Positions 19,119-28,204 of a stretch of 55,222 nt of DNA are shown here, one piece after another. Source of the stretch: Phycisphaerales bacterium (GTDB lineage: Bacteria > Planctomycetota > Phycisphaerae > UBA1845); the NCBI GenBank assembly GCA_013140575.1, contig JABFSN010000084.1, positions 1-55,222 on the forward strand. The letters are read 5' to 3'. The first letter of the stretch is position 1. Every line of letters begins with the position of its first letter. The position numbers were made by a program, and so were the translations under genes. Below the pieces are notes generated by a model, which was given only the letters and a program-made list of their open reading frames with translations, ran no database searches and was not told where the DNA came from.

Positions 19119-19282
19119 GCAGACCGCCGCGAATCGCCGCCGGGCGCTGCATAACCAGATATTGGGTCCGATAGTCTGTCCGATGGCAGCCACGGTCCGT
19201 GCCCGGGAAGTTTGTCGATCGTTTGCGCGTCCGATCGACTATACTCGTGCAGGCCGTGCTTGCGTCTGTTCTGGCCACTGGA

Positions 19283-20104
19283 GTGTTTGGCGTGTCTACG
19301 CGTCACACGTTGCTTCTATTTGTCTGCGCCGGATTGTTCCGTTCGGCGTCGGCGTCCACCGTGCTGCCCATGTCGTTGACGGAATTGGCCGACGCGGCCG
19401 AACAGGTCATGGAAGGCACGGTCGTGGCCCGGGAATCCGCATGGTCGCCCGATCGACGCACGATTTGGACGACCGTTCAATTCGCAGACGTCCGCTATCA
19501 CAAGGGGCAACCGGCCGATCCGGACGCTTCGTTCGAATTGGTCGTACCCGGTGGTCAGGTGGGCGACGCACGGATCAGCGTTACGGACGCGCCGCAATTC
19601 GAGCCGGGTCAGCGGTGGATTCTATTTTTGCATGGCCGTTTTCGCGTGCATCCGGTCGTCGGTCTGCATCGCGGCGCGTTTCAGATACGACAGATCGACG
19701 GTCTTGACTGCGTGTTGGACGCCGCCGGCCGGCCTATCGTCGAATTCGACGCGAACGGCAAAATACAAACCGACGATTCCGCGACGCCGAACACACCTTG
19801 GGAGACGGACAATGTGGACATACAGCTGGGCGCCATCTCGCCGTCCGTAGCCAACGTGTCAACAATACCGGCGACTGCCGCGACGGCACCGATGTCTTAT
19901 TCGACATTCATCGACGCGATCGCGCCGATTCTGGCCGCCAGCCGCGACCATTCGACGGCCCAATCGAGCAACAGACCGTCCCCATCGTCTTCCGCGGCCG
20001 GAAGACCATTAAATGTCCGCAACCGACCGGAACAGCATGGAACGCCGCGGGACAATCAAGGCGGACGGCAGACTGAATCCAGCGTTTTGCCACATGATGA
20101 ATAA
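19283..20104 (+). CDS. Secreted protein of unknown function coupled to a matrixin gene
   Basis: About 273 residues from GTG 19283; GTG 19292 is also possible. A signal peptide (HTLLLFVCAGLF, then SASAST) is followed by a compact domain of about 150 residues: MSLTELADAAEQVMEGTVV, a middle with TIWTTVQFADVRYHKG, then PGQRWILFL. The final 100 residues are Ser/Arg/Pro-rich and probably disordered. No family is recognised with confidence. The stop (20102-20104) overlaps the start of the matrixin gene (ATG 20094 or 20097), so the two are probably translated together. A partner, chaperone or inhibitor of the protease is a reasonable inference, but nothing in the sequence proves it. Confidence 0.75.
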   Translation: MFGVSTRHTLLLFVCAGLFRSASASTVLPMSLTELADAAEQVMEGTVVARESAWSPDRRTIWTTVQFADVRYHKGQPADPDASFELVVPGGQVGDARISVTDAPQFEPGQRWILFLHGRFRVHPVVGLHRGAFQIRQIDGLDCVLDAAGRPIVEFDANGKIQTDDSATPNTPWETDNVDIQLGAISPSVANVSTIPATAATAPMSYSTFIDAIAPILAASRDHSTAQSSNRPSPSSSAAGRPLNVRNRPEQHGTPRDNQGGRQTESSVLPHDE

Positions 20105-21926
20105 TCAATCCCGCCAAATGAACCATGCCGACGCCAATCGCCACGCTCGCCTGCGAACGCGGGCGGTTTTGACCGTCGCGCTCGCACTGCCGACGTTGGT
20201 CGCTGTGGTTCCGGCGCGTGGATTCAGTTGGTATACCGTGGGAGGCAGCATCGTCGTCTGGTTCAAGTCGACCGACACGCGCTGGCTATCCGCCACGACG
20301 TTTCCGTCCGGCTCGGAAACGGCGCTGTCCGTTCTGGCCGCGGCCGGGGCGTGGAACCTGACCGGCGGATCGGCCTGGTTCTATACCTATGGTCGAACCA
20401 CGGTGTCACCGCCCGATGGATTCGACGGAATCAGCTATACGGAAGCGGTGCCCGGCGACTATTTTGACGATCCGCAAGTTATCGCCATCACATTGCTGGG
20501 GAACCAGGGCGCCGAATGGGTGGACATGGACACGTTGATCAACGCCGACGCGCCGTTCAATTGGGGTTGGAACCTGTCCGTCGCCCCCGACAGCGAAATG
20601 TTGATGCACCCGGAAGAATACGGATTCGTCCTGTTGCAGGTCATGCTCCACGAATTCGGCCACGCGTTCGGACTGGGTCACGAAGACGGCCTGGTCTGCA
20701 CCATGAACGCGGCCTATCCCAGCGGCGGAACATTCGGACAGGACAACATCGTGGAACCACATGCAGACGACCGCCGCGGGCAGCGGACGATGTATCCCGG
20801 CGGCATTTTCACCGATCTGGGAAATGCCAATTTCTTTCGCCTGGGCAGCGGCGGGTCGGCGCCCATTCTGTTCACGCCGACGACCGCCGATTCCGGCGAT
20901 CAAGTTGCCTTTCGAATTCAGATCGAGAACTTGGGCACGACCATTCTGAACAATGTGCGGCAGGGTTTCTATCTATCACCGGATTCGACCATCGACACCG
21001 GCGATCGGCTGATCGGTTCATTAACTTGGGCGACTATGGGCGGCGGAGCGGCCGGTCAGTTCGATGTCTTGATGACCCTTCCGGATGTACTTTCGTCCGG
21101 CGAATACTACGCCGGAACGATTCTTGACGATACGCATCTGATTACCGAAGCGTTCGAGGACAACAACGCCATTGTCTATTGCAACACACTGACCGTGCCG
21201 TTTCAAACGCCCGAGATTCAAGACATGGCCAACGTCGTCGCCGCTTGCGGCCAACCCGTAACCGGTCCGTCGCCGTCACTTGTTCGGCCGCAGAACATGG
21301 CCCCCGTCGTCTGGTCGCTGGAACAAAAGCCGTCGGGAATGACCATTAACGCGACGACGGGTGTGGTGTCGTGGCCGATGGCGTCCGCGGCCGGCGCCCC
21401 GCACGTTGTCAGCGTCCGCGCCACCAACGGCGTCGGTCACGACGAAGCCTCGTTCATCGTTTCGGTGCAACCGCAATTGCCGGGGTTCGTGCCGATCACG
21501 GAGCGGCAGGCCGTCTGCGGTTCCACGTTCGTCGGCCCGGCGCCACAACTGGCCAGTCCCGCGTGCGGAGGCACGATTCTGCCGTGGGTATTGGAATCCG
21601 GTCCGTCGGGCATGACCATCAACGCGAACACGGGCGTGGTCCAATGGCCCGCACCGACTCGCAACGGCAGCCCGCACACGGTGTCGATCCGCGGGTACAA
21701 CGCCGCGGGCAGCTCCACGGTTTCATTTCAACTGCGCGTGCCCGTCGCCGACACCAACGGCGACGGCGTCGGCAACATGAACGATTTGCTGCACCTGATC
21801 CTGTGCACGCCCGCGTTTCACCAACCCATGCCCGCGAATTGCCCCTGCGCCAATCTGAACAACGACGCCACGGTCGATCTGCTCGATTTCGGCCGCTGGC
21901 AAATGGCCATATCCGCCGGCAGTTGA
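20094..21926 (+). CDS. Matrixin-type secreted metalloprotease with CARDB, Ig-like and dockerin-like regions
   Basis: About 610 residues. A signal peptide (VLTVALALPTLVAVV) precedes a metzincin catalytic domain at about 45-250 with HEFGHAFGLGH (His186, Glu187, His190, His196) and a following CTMNAAYP as Met-turn. A CARDB-like domain covers about 260-372. Two putative Ig-like domains follow (375-555), each with a PSGMTINA-type signature. The last 50 residues carry acidic EF-hand-like loops (DTNGDGVGN, NLNNDATVDL), as in dockerins. Secreted protein hydrolysis is likely. Start: ATG 20094 or 20097, overlapping the previous stop; a longer reading from 20013 would overlap that gene by 92 bases and is less likely. 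No cohesin was recognised in the window. Confidence 0.88.
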   Translation: MMNNQSRQMNHADANRHARLRTRAVLTVALALPTLVAVVPARGFSWYTVGGSIVVWFKSTDTRWLSATTFPSGSETALSVLAAAGAWNLTGGSAWFYTYGRTTVSPPDGFDGISYTEAVPGDYFDDPQVIAITLLGNQGAEWVDMDTLINADAPFNWGWNLSVAPDSEMLMHPEEYGFVLLQVMLHEFGHAFGLGHEDGLVCTMNAAYPSGGTFGQDNIVEPHADDRRGQRTMYPGGIFTDLGNANFFRLGSGGSAPILFTPTTADSGDQVAFRIQIENLGTTILNNVRQGFYLSPDSTIDTGDRLIGSLTWATMGGGAAGQFDVLMTLPDVLSSGEYYAGTILDDTHLITEAFEDNNAIVYCNTLTVPFQTPEIQDMANVVAACGQPVTGPSPSLVRPQNMAPVVWSLEQKPSGMTINATTGVVSWPMASAAGAPHVVSVRATNGVGHDEASFIVSVQPQLPGFVPITERQAVCGSTFVGPAPQLASPACGGTILPWVLESGPSGMTINANTGVVQWPAPTRNGSPHTVSIRGYNAAGSSTVSFQLRVPVADTNGDGVGNMNDLLHLILCTPAFHQPMPANCPCANLNNDATVDLLDFGRWQMAISAGS

Positions 21927-21973
21927 ACACGCGGCACTGTACGCCCGGCGCTTTCTCGCCTAACCTGCCGCCG

Positions 21974-22420
21974 ATGGCCCCCGATGTATCGGACACTACA
22001 CTTTCCGGCGATGAATCGACCGTTGAACGCCGATTCACGCTCGACGAGGCCAATCGCACCCTGCCGCTGGTGCGACGCGTAGTCACCGATATCGCCGCGA
22101 CCTATCGTCAACTGCAAGACCTGGACCGCCGTCGTGCCGAAGCCGCGACCGCCGGACAGACCGGCGACGCCGAAACCATCGAGGATCAAATGCACGCGAC
22201 GGGCGAGCGGTTGAACCGCCTGATCCGCGAACTGGAACCGGTCGGCTGCGTGTTGAAGGATCCGGCCGTTGGGTTGATCGACTTCCTCGCCGTCCATGAC
22301 GGGCGGGACGTATGTCTGTGCTGGAAGCTGGACGAGCAGCGCATTGAATTCTGGCACGACGTCAACGCGGGTTTCGCGGGCCGCCGTCCAGTATCGGAAC
22401 TCGCCGCCCGCACGTCCTGA
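21974..22420 (+). CDS. DUF2203 family protein
   Basis: About 148 residues. It carries RFTLDEANRTLPLVRRVVTDI, a long helical middle, then GCVLKDPAVGLIDFLA and VCLCWKLDEQRIEFWHD. This matches the DUF2203 pattern of small cytoplasmic proteins with no established function. ATG 21974 is chosen because the domain begins soon after it and the upstream frame lies over the matrixin gene. It sits 47 bases after the matrixin stop, on the same strand, but a functional link is not implied. It is convergent with ada. Confidence 0.85.
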   Translation: MAPDVSDTTLSGDESTVERRFTLDEANRTLPLVRRVVTDIAATYRQLQDLDRRRAEAATAGQTGDAETIEDQMHATGERLNRLIRELEPVGCVLKDPAVGLIDFLAVHDGRDVCLCWKLDEQRIEFWHDVNAGFAGRRPVSELAARTS

Positions 22421-22621
22421 AGCGTCGATCCGCGGTCAAGTCGATCCCGGGTCAAGTTGCCACGACACACGCGGCGATTTTCTCGTCCGCAGGACGCACG
22501 ATCTTGGCCAGGGACTTCAGTCCGTGGATCGCATTTCCATGTCGACTCCGCCCAGCGGGCGGACAAAGCCATCGCCGGAGATTGGCTCGTAGCGGCGCGG
22601 TACCGACTTTCCGCGCACGCT

Positions 22622-23743
22622 CTACGCTTTGCGTCGCGTCGCCAATAAACCTGCGGGCTGGTCCGATCGTCTTTGGGTAAACAAGACGTCCGACTTACGT
22701 TCCAGTTCCAGAAGAAACTGTTTACGCCACAATCCGCCGCCGTATCCGCTCAGCGATCCATCACGACGCACCACGCGATGACAGGGAACCACTATCGCGA
22801 TGGGATTATCGCCGCACGCACGTCCCACGGCCCGTTGAGCGCGCGGTTGGCCGATGGATTCGGCCACTTGTTCGTACGACTGCGTTCGGCCATACGGAAT
22901 CGCGGCCAGCTTGTTCCAGACCCGCGTCTGGAACGGCGTGCCCGGTCGGTGCAGCGGAACGGTAAACGTCGATCGCTCGCACGCGAAGTATTCGAGAATC
23001 TCCGTCTCCAGACGGCGCAACACGTCATTCACGCCCGGTGCGATGGCCGCATGCAGTCTCTTGTTCAGCGTCTGAATCTGCCGTTGCAGCCCGCGGCGGT
23101 CCGCGAAATCCAACAGACAGACCGCGTCGTCGGTCGCGCAGGCGACCAGTGGCCCGATTGGCGAGTCAATCGTCCGCGTCAGCACGCGAGTCAATTCGCG
23201 GCTCTTCACCGGCGTCGCCCCGAACGTCTTCTGAAACGCCTCGCGGAACCCGCTCAACGATTCATAGCCGTGGTCGCAGGCGGCCTCCGCGTCGGACCCG
23301 CCCGATTGAATGTGTTGCAGTGCCAGCCCCATGCGCCGGGCGCGATGATACGCCTGAAACGACAGTCCGAACCGCCGCTTGAAATACCGCCGCGCCGCGT
23401 GCGGGCTGACGTCGATGGCCGCGAGATCGGCGTCAGTGATGCGCTCATTCGGCGCGCTTTCGATCCGTTTCAGCACGCGATCGAGCCATTCGGGCGCGTC
23501 GCGCCCCGCGGCCAGCGGCCGGCAACGCAGACAAGGCCGATACCCCGCGAGCAGACATTCCTGCACCGACGTCTTGAACTCGACGTTTCGCTCCAGCGGC
23601 TTCCGCGCCGAACACGACGGCCGGCAGAAAATGCCCGTCGTCTTGACGCACGTGAAGAACACGCCGTCGTACGAAGTGTCCCGCTCACGCATGGCGCGGA
23701 GCATCTCCTTTTCGGTAAGCTGAATGGCGGTCATGGCGTTCAT
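22622..23743 (-). CDS. ada: Ada-type methyl-DNA regulator and O6-methylguanine-DNA methyltransferase
   Basis: 373 residues. The N-terminal zinc domain has TTGIFCRPSC with Cys40 (methyl acceptor from phosphotriesters) plus Cys44, Cys71 and Cys74. An AraC-type helix-turn-helix follows at about 85-190 (SPHAARRYFKRRFGLSFQAYH). The C-terminal domain has the suicide Cys321 in PCHRVV. The protein repairs alkylated DNA and, once methylated, would activate its own gene and other repair genes. The start is ATG 23743, with GAGGAGA about 8 bases upstream, which settles it over the more upstream in-frame starts. Repeat array R2 lies just upstream and would be next to its promoter. No alkA or alkB is seen in the window. 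Confidence 0.95.
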   Translation of the reverse strand: MNAMTAIQLTEKEMLRAMRERDTSYDGVFFTCVKTTGIFCRPSCSARKPLERNVEFKTSVQECLLAGYRPCLRCRPLAAGRDAPEWLDRVLKRIESAPNERITDADLAAIDVSPHAARRYFKRRFGLSFQAYHRARRMGLALQHIQSGGSDAEAACDHGYESLSGFREAFQKTFGATPVKSRELTRVLTRTIDSPIGPLVACATDDAVCLLDFADRRGLQRQIQTLNKRLHAAIAPGVNDVLRRLETEILEYFACERSTFTVPLHRPGTPFQTRVWNKLAAIPYGRTQSYEQVAESIGQPRAQRAVGRACGDNPIAIVVPCHRVVRRDGSLSGYGGGLWRKQFLLELERKSDVLFTQRRSDQPAGLLATRRKA

Positions 23744-23820
23744 TGTAGTGTCTCCTCGAGCATGCGGCGCGAGCGGTCCCACTTGTTGGCCGTGCGTATG
23801 GCGTCCCGATCGCGACGCCA

Positions 23821-24082
23821 TGAATGGAGCCCAGTACTTCGTTCGTTCTTAGCGTCCCACAGGGACGCGCTGCATGTAGCCCGGTACTTCGTATGTGTTT
23901 GGCGTCCCTTGGCGACGCTGTGAATGTAGCCCAGCACTTCAGTGCTGGGATGACGGCGCCGCCAGGAGCCCATAGTCCCGAAGGGATGGCTGAAGCGCCC
24001 TGCGGGATTTCAGCCGTCCCTTCGGGACTCGGTGCCATTGGGTCTCCGGCGTACCCCGCGTTGAAACGCGGGGCTACATTCA
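23821..24082. repeat. Composite dispersed repeat R2, copy 2
   Basis: Same ordered modules as 12823-13010, here longer. It has three successive GCGTCCC-type and TGTAGCCC-type units, then CAGCACTTCAGTGCTG, TAGTCCCGAAGGGA, TTTCAGCCGTCCCTTC and GTTGAAACGCGGGGCTACAT. It lies between ada and the HsdR-N-type gene. No coding function is supported. Confidence 0.85.
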
Positions 24083-24271
24083 AGCCTGCCTCCGGCAGGC
24101 CGCCATGGTGCGGGCGAATCGCGTCTCCGCGCGGTTCATTCGTGGAAGCATATCGTGCGGGGGCGATCGGGGTCCACCGGAATATTGGCGCGGAATTCCA
24201 AGCGCGAAGTTGACTTCGGCACACTCCAGCCGGATCATCGACGCGATCAGCGGCCATTCAGGAGTCAAGAC

Positions 24272-25093
24272 ATGGCGGTAACAAAGCGGGTAGCGGAACG
24301 AATCGCCCAGGGACTCAAGCAATTTCAAGGCATCCTGGAGCAGCAGCGAGCGCGGGATGTATCCGAGGCGGATACGGTGACCGTGGTCAAGGATATGTTG
24401 AGCGAGGTTTTTGGCTACGACAAGTACAACGAACTGACGAGCGAGCATAACATTCGGGGTACGTTCTGCGACCTTGCGGTCAAGATCGCCGGGAAAATGG
24501 CCTTTCTCATCGAGGTCAAGGCAATCGGCCTGGAGCTGAAGGAAAGCCATGTCAAGCAAGCCGTTGATTATGCCTCGAATCAGGGTTGCGAATGGGTGGT
24601 GCTGACAAACGGCATCGAATGGTATCTGTACCATGTGCTATTCAAGAAACCAATCGATAAGCAGGAAATAGCACGATTCAATCTGCTCACGGCGGACCCG
24701 AAGGACGATTCCGACATTGAGAGGATTCACCTGTTGACTCGCGAGGGGTTTATGAAAAGCGCGCTCGCGGAGTATCGCGACCGAAAGGACGCAACGAACC
24801 GTTTCATTCTGGCGGCGATCATTCTTTATTCGGATTCGGTGCAGAGCGCCATTCGTCGGGAGATTCGCCGGGTAAGTGAAATCCTCGTCGACGCAGAAGT
24901 TATTGACAAGATGTTACGCGACGAAGTGATCAAGCGCGAAACGATTGAGGGCGAACAGGCCGATCTCGCGGCTCGACGAGTTCGTCGGAGCGCGGAGAAG
25001 AGCATCCGAAAGGCCGCCGATAAGGAAACCGAACCGCTCGCCCCTGTCGCGGATGCAACGGTGCTGCCTTCGGTCGACTCGGACATCGCCTGA
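24272..25093 (+). CDS. Stand-alone HsdR N-terminal-type nuclease domain protein
   Basis: 273 residues. The first 125 or so match the type I restriction HsdR N-terminal (HSDR_N_2) fold: HNIRGTFCDLAV with Asp67, then LIEVKA with Glu81 and Lys83, forming a PD-(D/E)xK site. Later come GCEWVVLTNGIEWYLYHV and a charged, helical C-terminal half. There is no helicase domain, methylase or specificity gene nearby, so a classic restriction system is not present. Start: ATG 24272 with GGAG about 7 bases upstream. The gene is visibly less GC-rich than its neighbours and sits beside repeat array R2, so horizontal transfer is plausible. The function, whether defence, repair or other, is unknown. Confidence 0.85.
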   Translation: MAVTKRVAERIAQGLKQFQGILEQQRARDVSEADTVTVVKDMLSEVFGYDKYNELTSEHNIRGTFCDLAVKIAGKMAFLIEVKAIGLELKESHVKQAVDYASNQGCEWVVLTNGIEWYLYHVLFKKPIDKQEIARFNLLTADPKDDSDIERIHLLTREGFMKSALAEYRDRKDATNRFILAAIILYSDSVQSAIRREIRRVSEILVDAEVIDKMLRDEVIKRETIEGEQADLAARRVRRSAEKSIRKAADKETEPLAPVADATVLPSVDSDIA

Positions 25094-25244
25094 AACACAA
25101 CGCCGTAGACATTCTACCGAGGCGAATCGACTCCTCCACCGTTATCCCAGTCGGCCCCGGACTCGCGTCCGGGGTTCTGATTATCCGGCTCTCGTCCATT
25201 CCATCGACACGACCCGACCACAACCGTCGCCGCGCGCGAATTGG

Positions 25245-27581
25245 CTACCGCCGCTCCTCCTGCGTTTCCCCCACGCGCAACGCCCGGCCGCGGGTGTCTT
25301 CGGCCACGTAGGTGTGCTGGTCCCATGCGAACGTGGCGTCGATGCGGACGTTGATGGTCTTGCCGGTGTCGGTTTCCAGTTTGTGCAGGGCGGCGCGTTT
25401 GCGGTTGGTGAGCACGAAGGCCACGTCCGGCGAGACGGTCACGGTCAGCGTGGCGATGTCGTCCTTGAAGACCAGCGTCTGAATGCCGCGGAGCACGTGC
25501 AGGGTCATGGATTCCGGGTTCTTGACCAGACCGCTGCCCCGGCAATGCGGGCAGTCGGTGTAGACGCCGCGCTTGATCGACGGCCCCTGCCGCTGACGGG
25601 TCATCTCGATCAGCCCGAACTGGCTCATCCGCAGAATGCGGGCCCGCTCCTTGTGTTTCTTGAGTTCGTCGCGGAGCGTGCGCTCGACCTCGCGCTTGTG
25701 GCGGTCCATGCGCATGTCGATGAAATCGCACACGATCAAACCGCCGAGGTCGCGCAGGCGAAGTTGCCGGGCGATCTCCCGGGCCGCCTCCAGATTCGTC
25801 CGGTAGGCCATGTCCTCCTCGCCGTCGGCCGAACGGAATTTTCCGCTGTTGACGTCGATCGCCACCATCGCTTCCGTCGAATCAATCACCAGGCTGCCCC
25901 CCGACGGCAGCGGAACGTGCCGGGAATGAATGGCCTCGATCTGTTCCTCCACCCCGTACTGATGGAAAATGGGATCGTTGCCCTTGTACAGTTCGATCGT
26001 CTCCTGCTGCGTGCGGGGCATGACGATGCGCAGGAATTCGCGGGCGAGATTCTCCGCTTCGGCCGTGTCCACCACGATCTTGTCGAACTCGGCCGAAAAG
26101 ACGTCGCGTATGGTCCGGGTGATCAGGTCCGATTCCTGGTAGACCTCGACCGGGGCGCGTTCGCTGCGGACCCGTTCGACCACCAGCTTCCATAACCGTT
26201 GCAGATAGTTAAGGTCGCGTTGCAGGTCGCGTTTGTTGCGGTCGATGCCCGCGGTGCGGAGGATGAACCCGATGTCCTTGGGCAGCTTCAGTTCCTCGAG
26301 AATGTCGCGCATCCGCCGCCGTTCGGCCTCGTCCTCGATCTTCCGCGACACGCCCAGCCGCGACATCCCCGGCATCATCACCAGGTAGCGCCCGGGAATG
26401 GACAGATAGGTGGTCAGCGTCGGCCCCTTGGTGCCCACGCCTTCCTTGGTGATCTGAACGATGACCTCCTGACCCCGGCGGAAGCATTTCTGAATCGGCG
26501 GGCGGTCGCGGCGCGGCGTCTTTTTTCCGACGCCTTCCGGCTCGTTCGACCGGCCGGAAAAATACTGCGGCTGCACGTCGGAAATGTGCAGAAAGCCGTG
26601 CTTGGGCAGACCGAAGTCGATAAACGCCGCCTGAATGGCCGGCTCCACGTTGGTGATGATGCCCTTGTAGATGTTGCCGACGTGGGACGCGGAGCTGCGC
26701 CGTTCGATGAACAGTTCTTCCAGCCGGTTCTCGAACACCACCGCGATGCGGCATTCGTCGCCGGATATCGCGTTCACCAGCAACATGCGTCCCGCCGTTT
26801 TCGGCGATCGACCGGGAGTCGGGGGCGACGCGACCGGTCGCTGCGGAGGTTCCGGGCGGCGGTCCTGCCGGGCCGCGGGTTCGGTTCGAGGCAGCGGTTT
26901 CCGCCCGTCAAAGCGCCCTTCGGACGGCCGGCGGTCCGCCTCCGGAGCCTCGTCATCGCGTTGATCGGAGTATCGTTCAGAACGCCCGGTGCGGAGATCG
27001 ACCGGAGGCTGTCCGCGGTGCTCGATGGCCTCCAGGACCGATTCGATCTTGCTTTCGAATTCGCTGATCGGCTCCTGCATCTCCAATGGCGCCGCAATCA
27101 GCGACGGTTCAATGCCGCTCGCGAAATCGTCGTCCCAATCCAGCGGCGCCGAGTCGTCGACGGGCTTGACGGTCGACGACGGAACGACGCCGTGCTTGAC
27201 CACCGACGCAGACGCATGGCCGGGCTTCGCCGGTACCGAAACGCTCGCGGGCCGTGTCGGCGCAACCGTGCCTGACTTGACTGCCGACGGCGTTGCGACC
27301 GCGTCCGATTCGTCCTTCTGGCTTGATCGGCGCTTACCGCGTCGCCGGGGCGCCGTCTTGGCCGGCGCAACGACCGGAACTGCCGCGGATCGACCAACCG
27401 CGGCGGCGGGGGTGCGCGGTGATGCGTCGGCGTCGTCCGGTCGTCGGACCGGGCGGCGACGGCGCGGCCGCGGAGGTCCGGTCTTGTCCGACGCCGCTTT
27501 TCCCGCGCGGGCGTCGCCCGATGGTGTGCCCGGGTTTTCCGGTGAACGATTTACGAGTGATTCGTCGAATGAAATTGCCAT
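25245..27581 (-). CDS. Ribonuclease E/G with long N-terminal extension
   Basis: 778 residues. The first 260 are Pro/Arg/Ala-rich and probably disordered. An S1-type RNA-binding domain follows (GNIYKGIITNVEPAIQAAFIDFG). The RNase E/G catalytic core has Asp576 and Asn578 (DVNSGK) and Asp619 (DFIDMRMD), spaced exactly as Asp303, Asn305 and Asp346 of E. coli RNase E. The zinc-link CPHCRGSG provides Cys677 and Cys680. It would cleave single-stranded RNA in rRNA maturation and mRNA decay. The usual C-terminal degradosome tail is missing, and the disordered extension is at the N-terminus instead. The start overlaps the end of the DUF2344 gene by 31 bases, so the pair is co-expressed. Confidence 0.93.
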   Translation of the reverse strand: MAISFDESLVNRSPENPGTPSGDARAGKAASDKTGPPRPRRRRPVRRPDDADASPRTPAAAVGRSAAVPVVAPAKTAPRRRGKRRSSQKDESDAVATPSAVKSGTVAPTRPASVSVPAKPGHASASVVKHGVVPSSTVKPVDDSAPLDWDDDFASGIEPSLIAAPLEMQEPISEFESKIESVLEAIEHRGQPPVDLRTGRSERYSDQRDDEAPEADRRPSEGRFDGRKPLPRTEPAARQDRRPEPPQRPVASPPTPGRSPKTAGRMLLVNAISGDECRIAVVFENRLEELFIERRSSASHVGNIYKGIITNVEPAIQAAFIDFGLPKHGFLHISDVQPQYFSGRSNEPEGVGKKTPRRDRPPIQKCFRRGQEVIVQITKEGVGTKGPTLTTYLSIPGRYLVMMPGMSRLGVSRKIEDEAERRRMRDILEELKLPKDIGFILRTAGIDRNKRDLQRDLNYLQRLWKLVVERVRSERAPVEVYQESDLITRTIRDVFSAEFDKIVVDTAEAENLAREFLRIVMPRTQQETIELYKGNDPIFHQYGVEEQIEAIHSRHVPLPSGGSLVIDSTEAMVAIDVNSGKFRSADGEEDMAYRTNLEAAREIARQLRLRDLGGLIVCDFIDMRMDRHKREVERTLRDELKKHKERARILRMSQFGLIEMTRQRQGPSIKRGVYTDCPHCRGSGLVKNPESMTLHVLRGIQTLVFKDDIATLTVTVSPDVAFVLTNRKRAALHKLETDTGKTINVRIDATFAWDQHTYVAEDTRGRALRVGETQEERR

Positions 27582-28204
27582 GTTGTTTCCACGCGGCGGA
27601 TCAGGTGATTTACGTTCTGACCGCCGAGGCCAAGGATGTCGCAGATCTCCGCGGGCCGGGCGCTGCCCTCGCCGGTAACCACCAGCGAGAACGCAACGGC
27701 GTCGTCGGTTACGTCGATCGCGTCGATGTAGGGTCGTAGATCGATGCGCCGGGTCTTCTGCAGTTTATGAATAAAACGGTCGTACCAGATGGGTTCCGCG
27801 CGCAACGCGTTCGCGGCGTGCGCGCGCACCCGCTCGCCGTCGAACCCGTTCATCATGACACGGTAGCGGACCCGGTCGGGCAGCGACCGATCGCCGGCAG
27901 GCAATACATGGGCGCCATGCACAACGATGTCCGCCGGCATCTGCCCGGCCAGGCGACGAGCGACGTCGCCGGGATCCATCGGCCGGTCAAGTTCGATGAT
28001 CAGGCGTTCGTCGGCCGAGGTGATGCCCACCGGACGCGGAAGCGGAATCGAAATACGGGGTTTGGGGTTGAATCCGCGGCTGGCGCGTACCGGCAACTCG
28101 GCCCGGGCGCACGCGCGGGCGAACAGACGCAACATCTCCTGATGGGCCAGGAAACGCAGATCGCCCTCCACGGCGAAACCGACCGCGACGCGCTGCGTCG
28201 TCAC
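27551..28204 (-). CDS. TIGR03936/DUF2344 radical-SAM-associated protein
   Basis: 217 residues. It begins with RVAVGFAVEGDLRFLAHQEMLRLFARA, then the basic RASRGFNPKPRISIPLPRPVGI, typical of DUF2344 proteins, which are often fused to or beside a radical SAM protein and next to an RNase E/G gene. No radical SAM gene is beside it here. The gene overlaps the RNase E/G gene by 31 bases and sits upstream of it on the strand. A role in RNA or ribosome modification is inferred from this habitual pairing only. Start: ATG 28204. Confidence 0.85.
   Translation of the reverse strand: MTTQRVAVGFAVEGDLRFLAHQEMLRLFARACARAELPVRASRGFNPKPRISIPLPRPVGITSADERLIIELDRPMDPGDVARRLAGQMPADIVVHGAHVLPAGDRSLPDRVRYRVMMNGFDGERVRAHAANALRAEPIWYDRFIHKLQKTRRIDLRPYIDAIDVTDDAVAFSLVVTGEGSARPAEICDILGLGGQNVNHLIRRVETTWQFHSTNHS

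Noticed and set aside
24272-25093. A complete type I restriction system
   Set aside because: Only the HsdR N-terminal-type domain is present; no helicase, HsdM or HsdS gene lies nearby.
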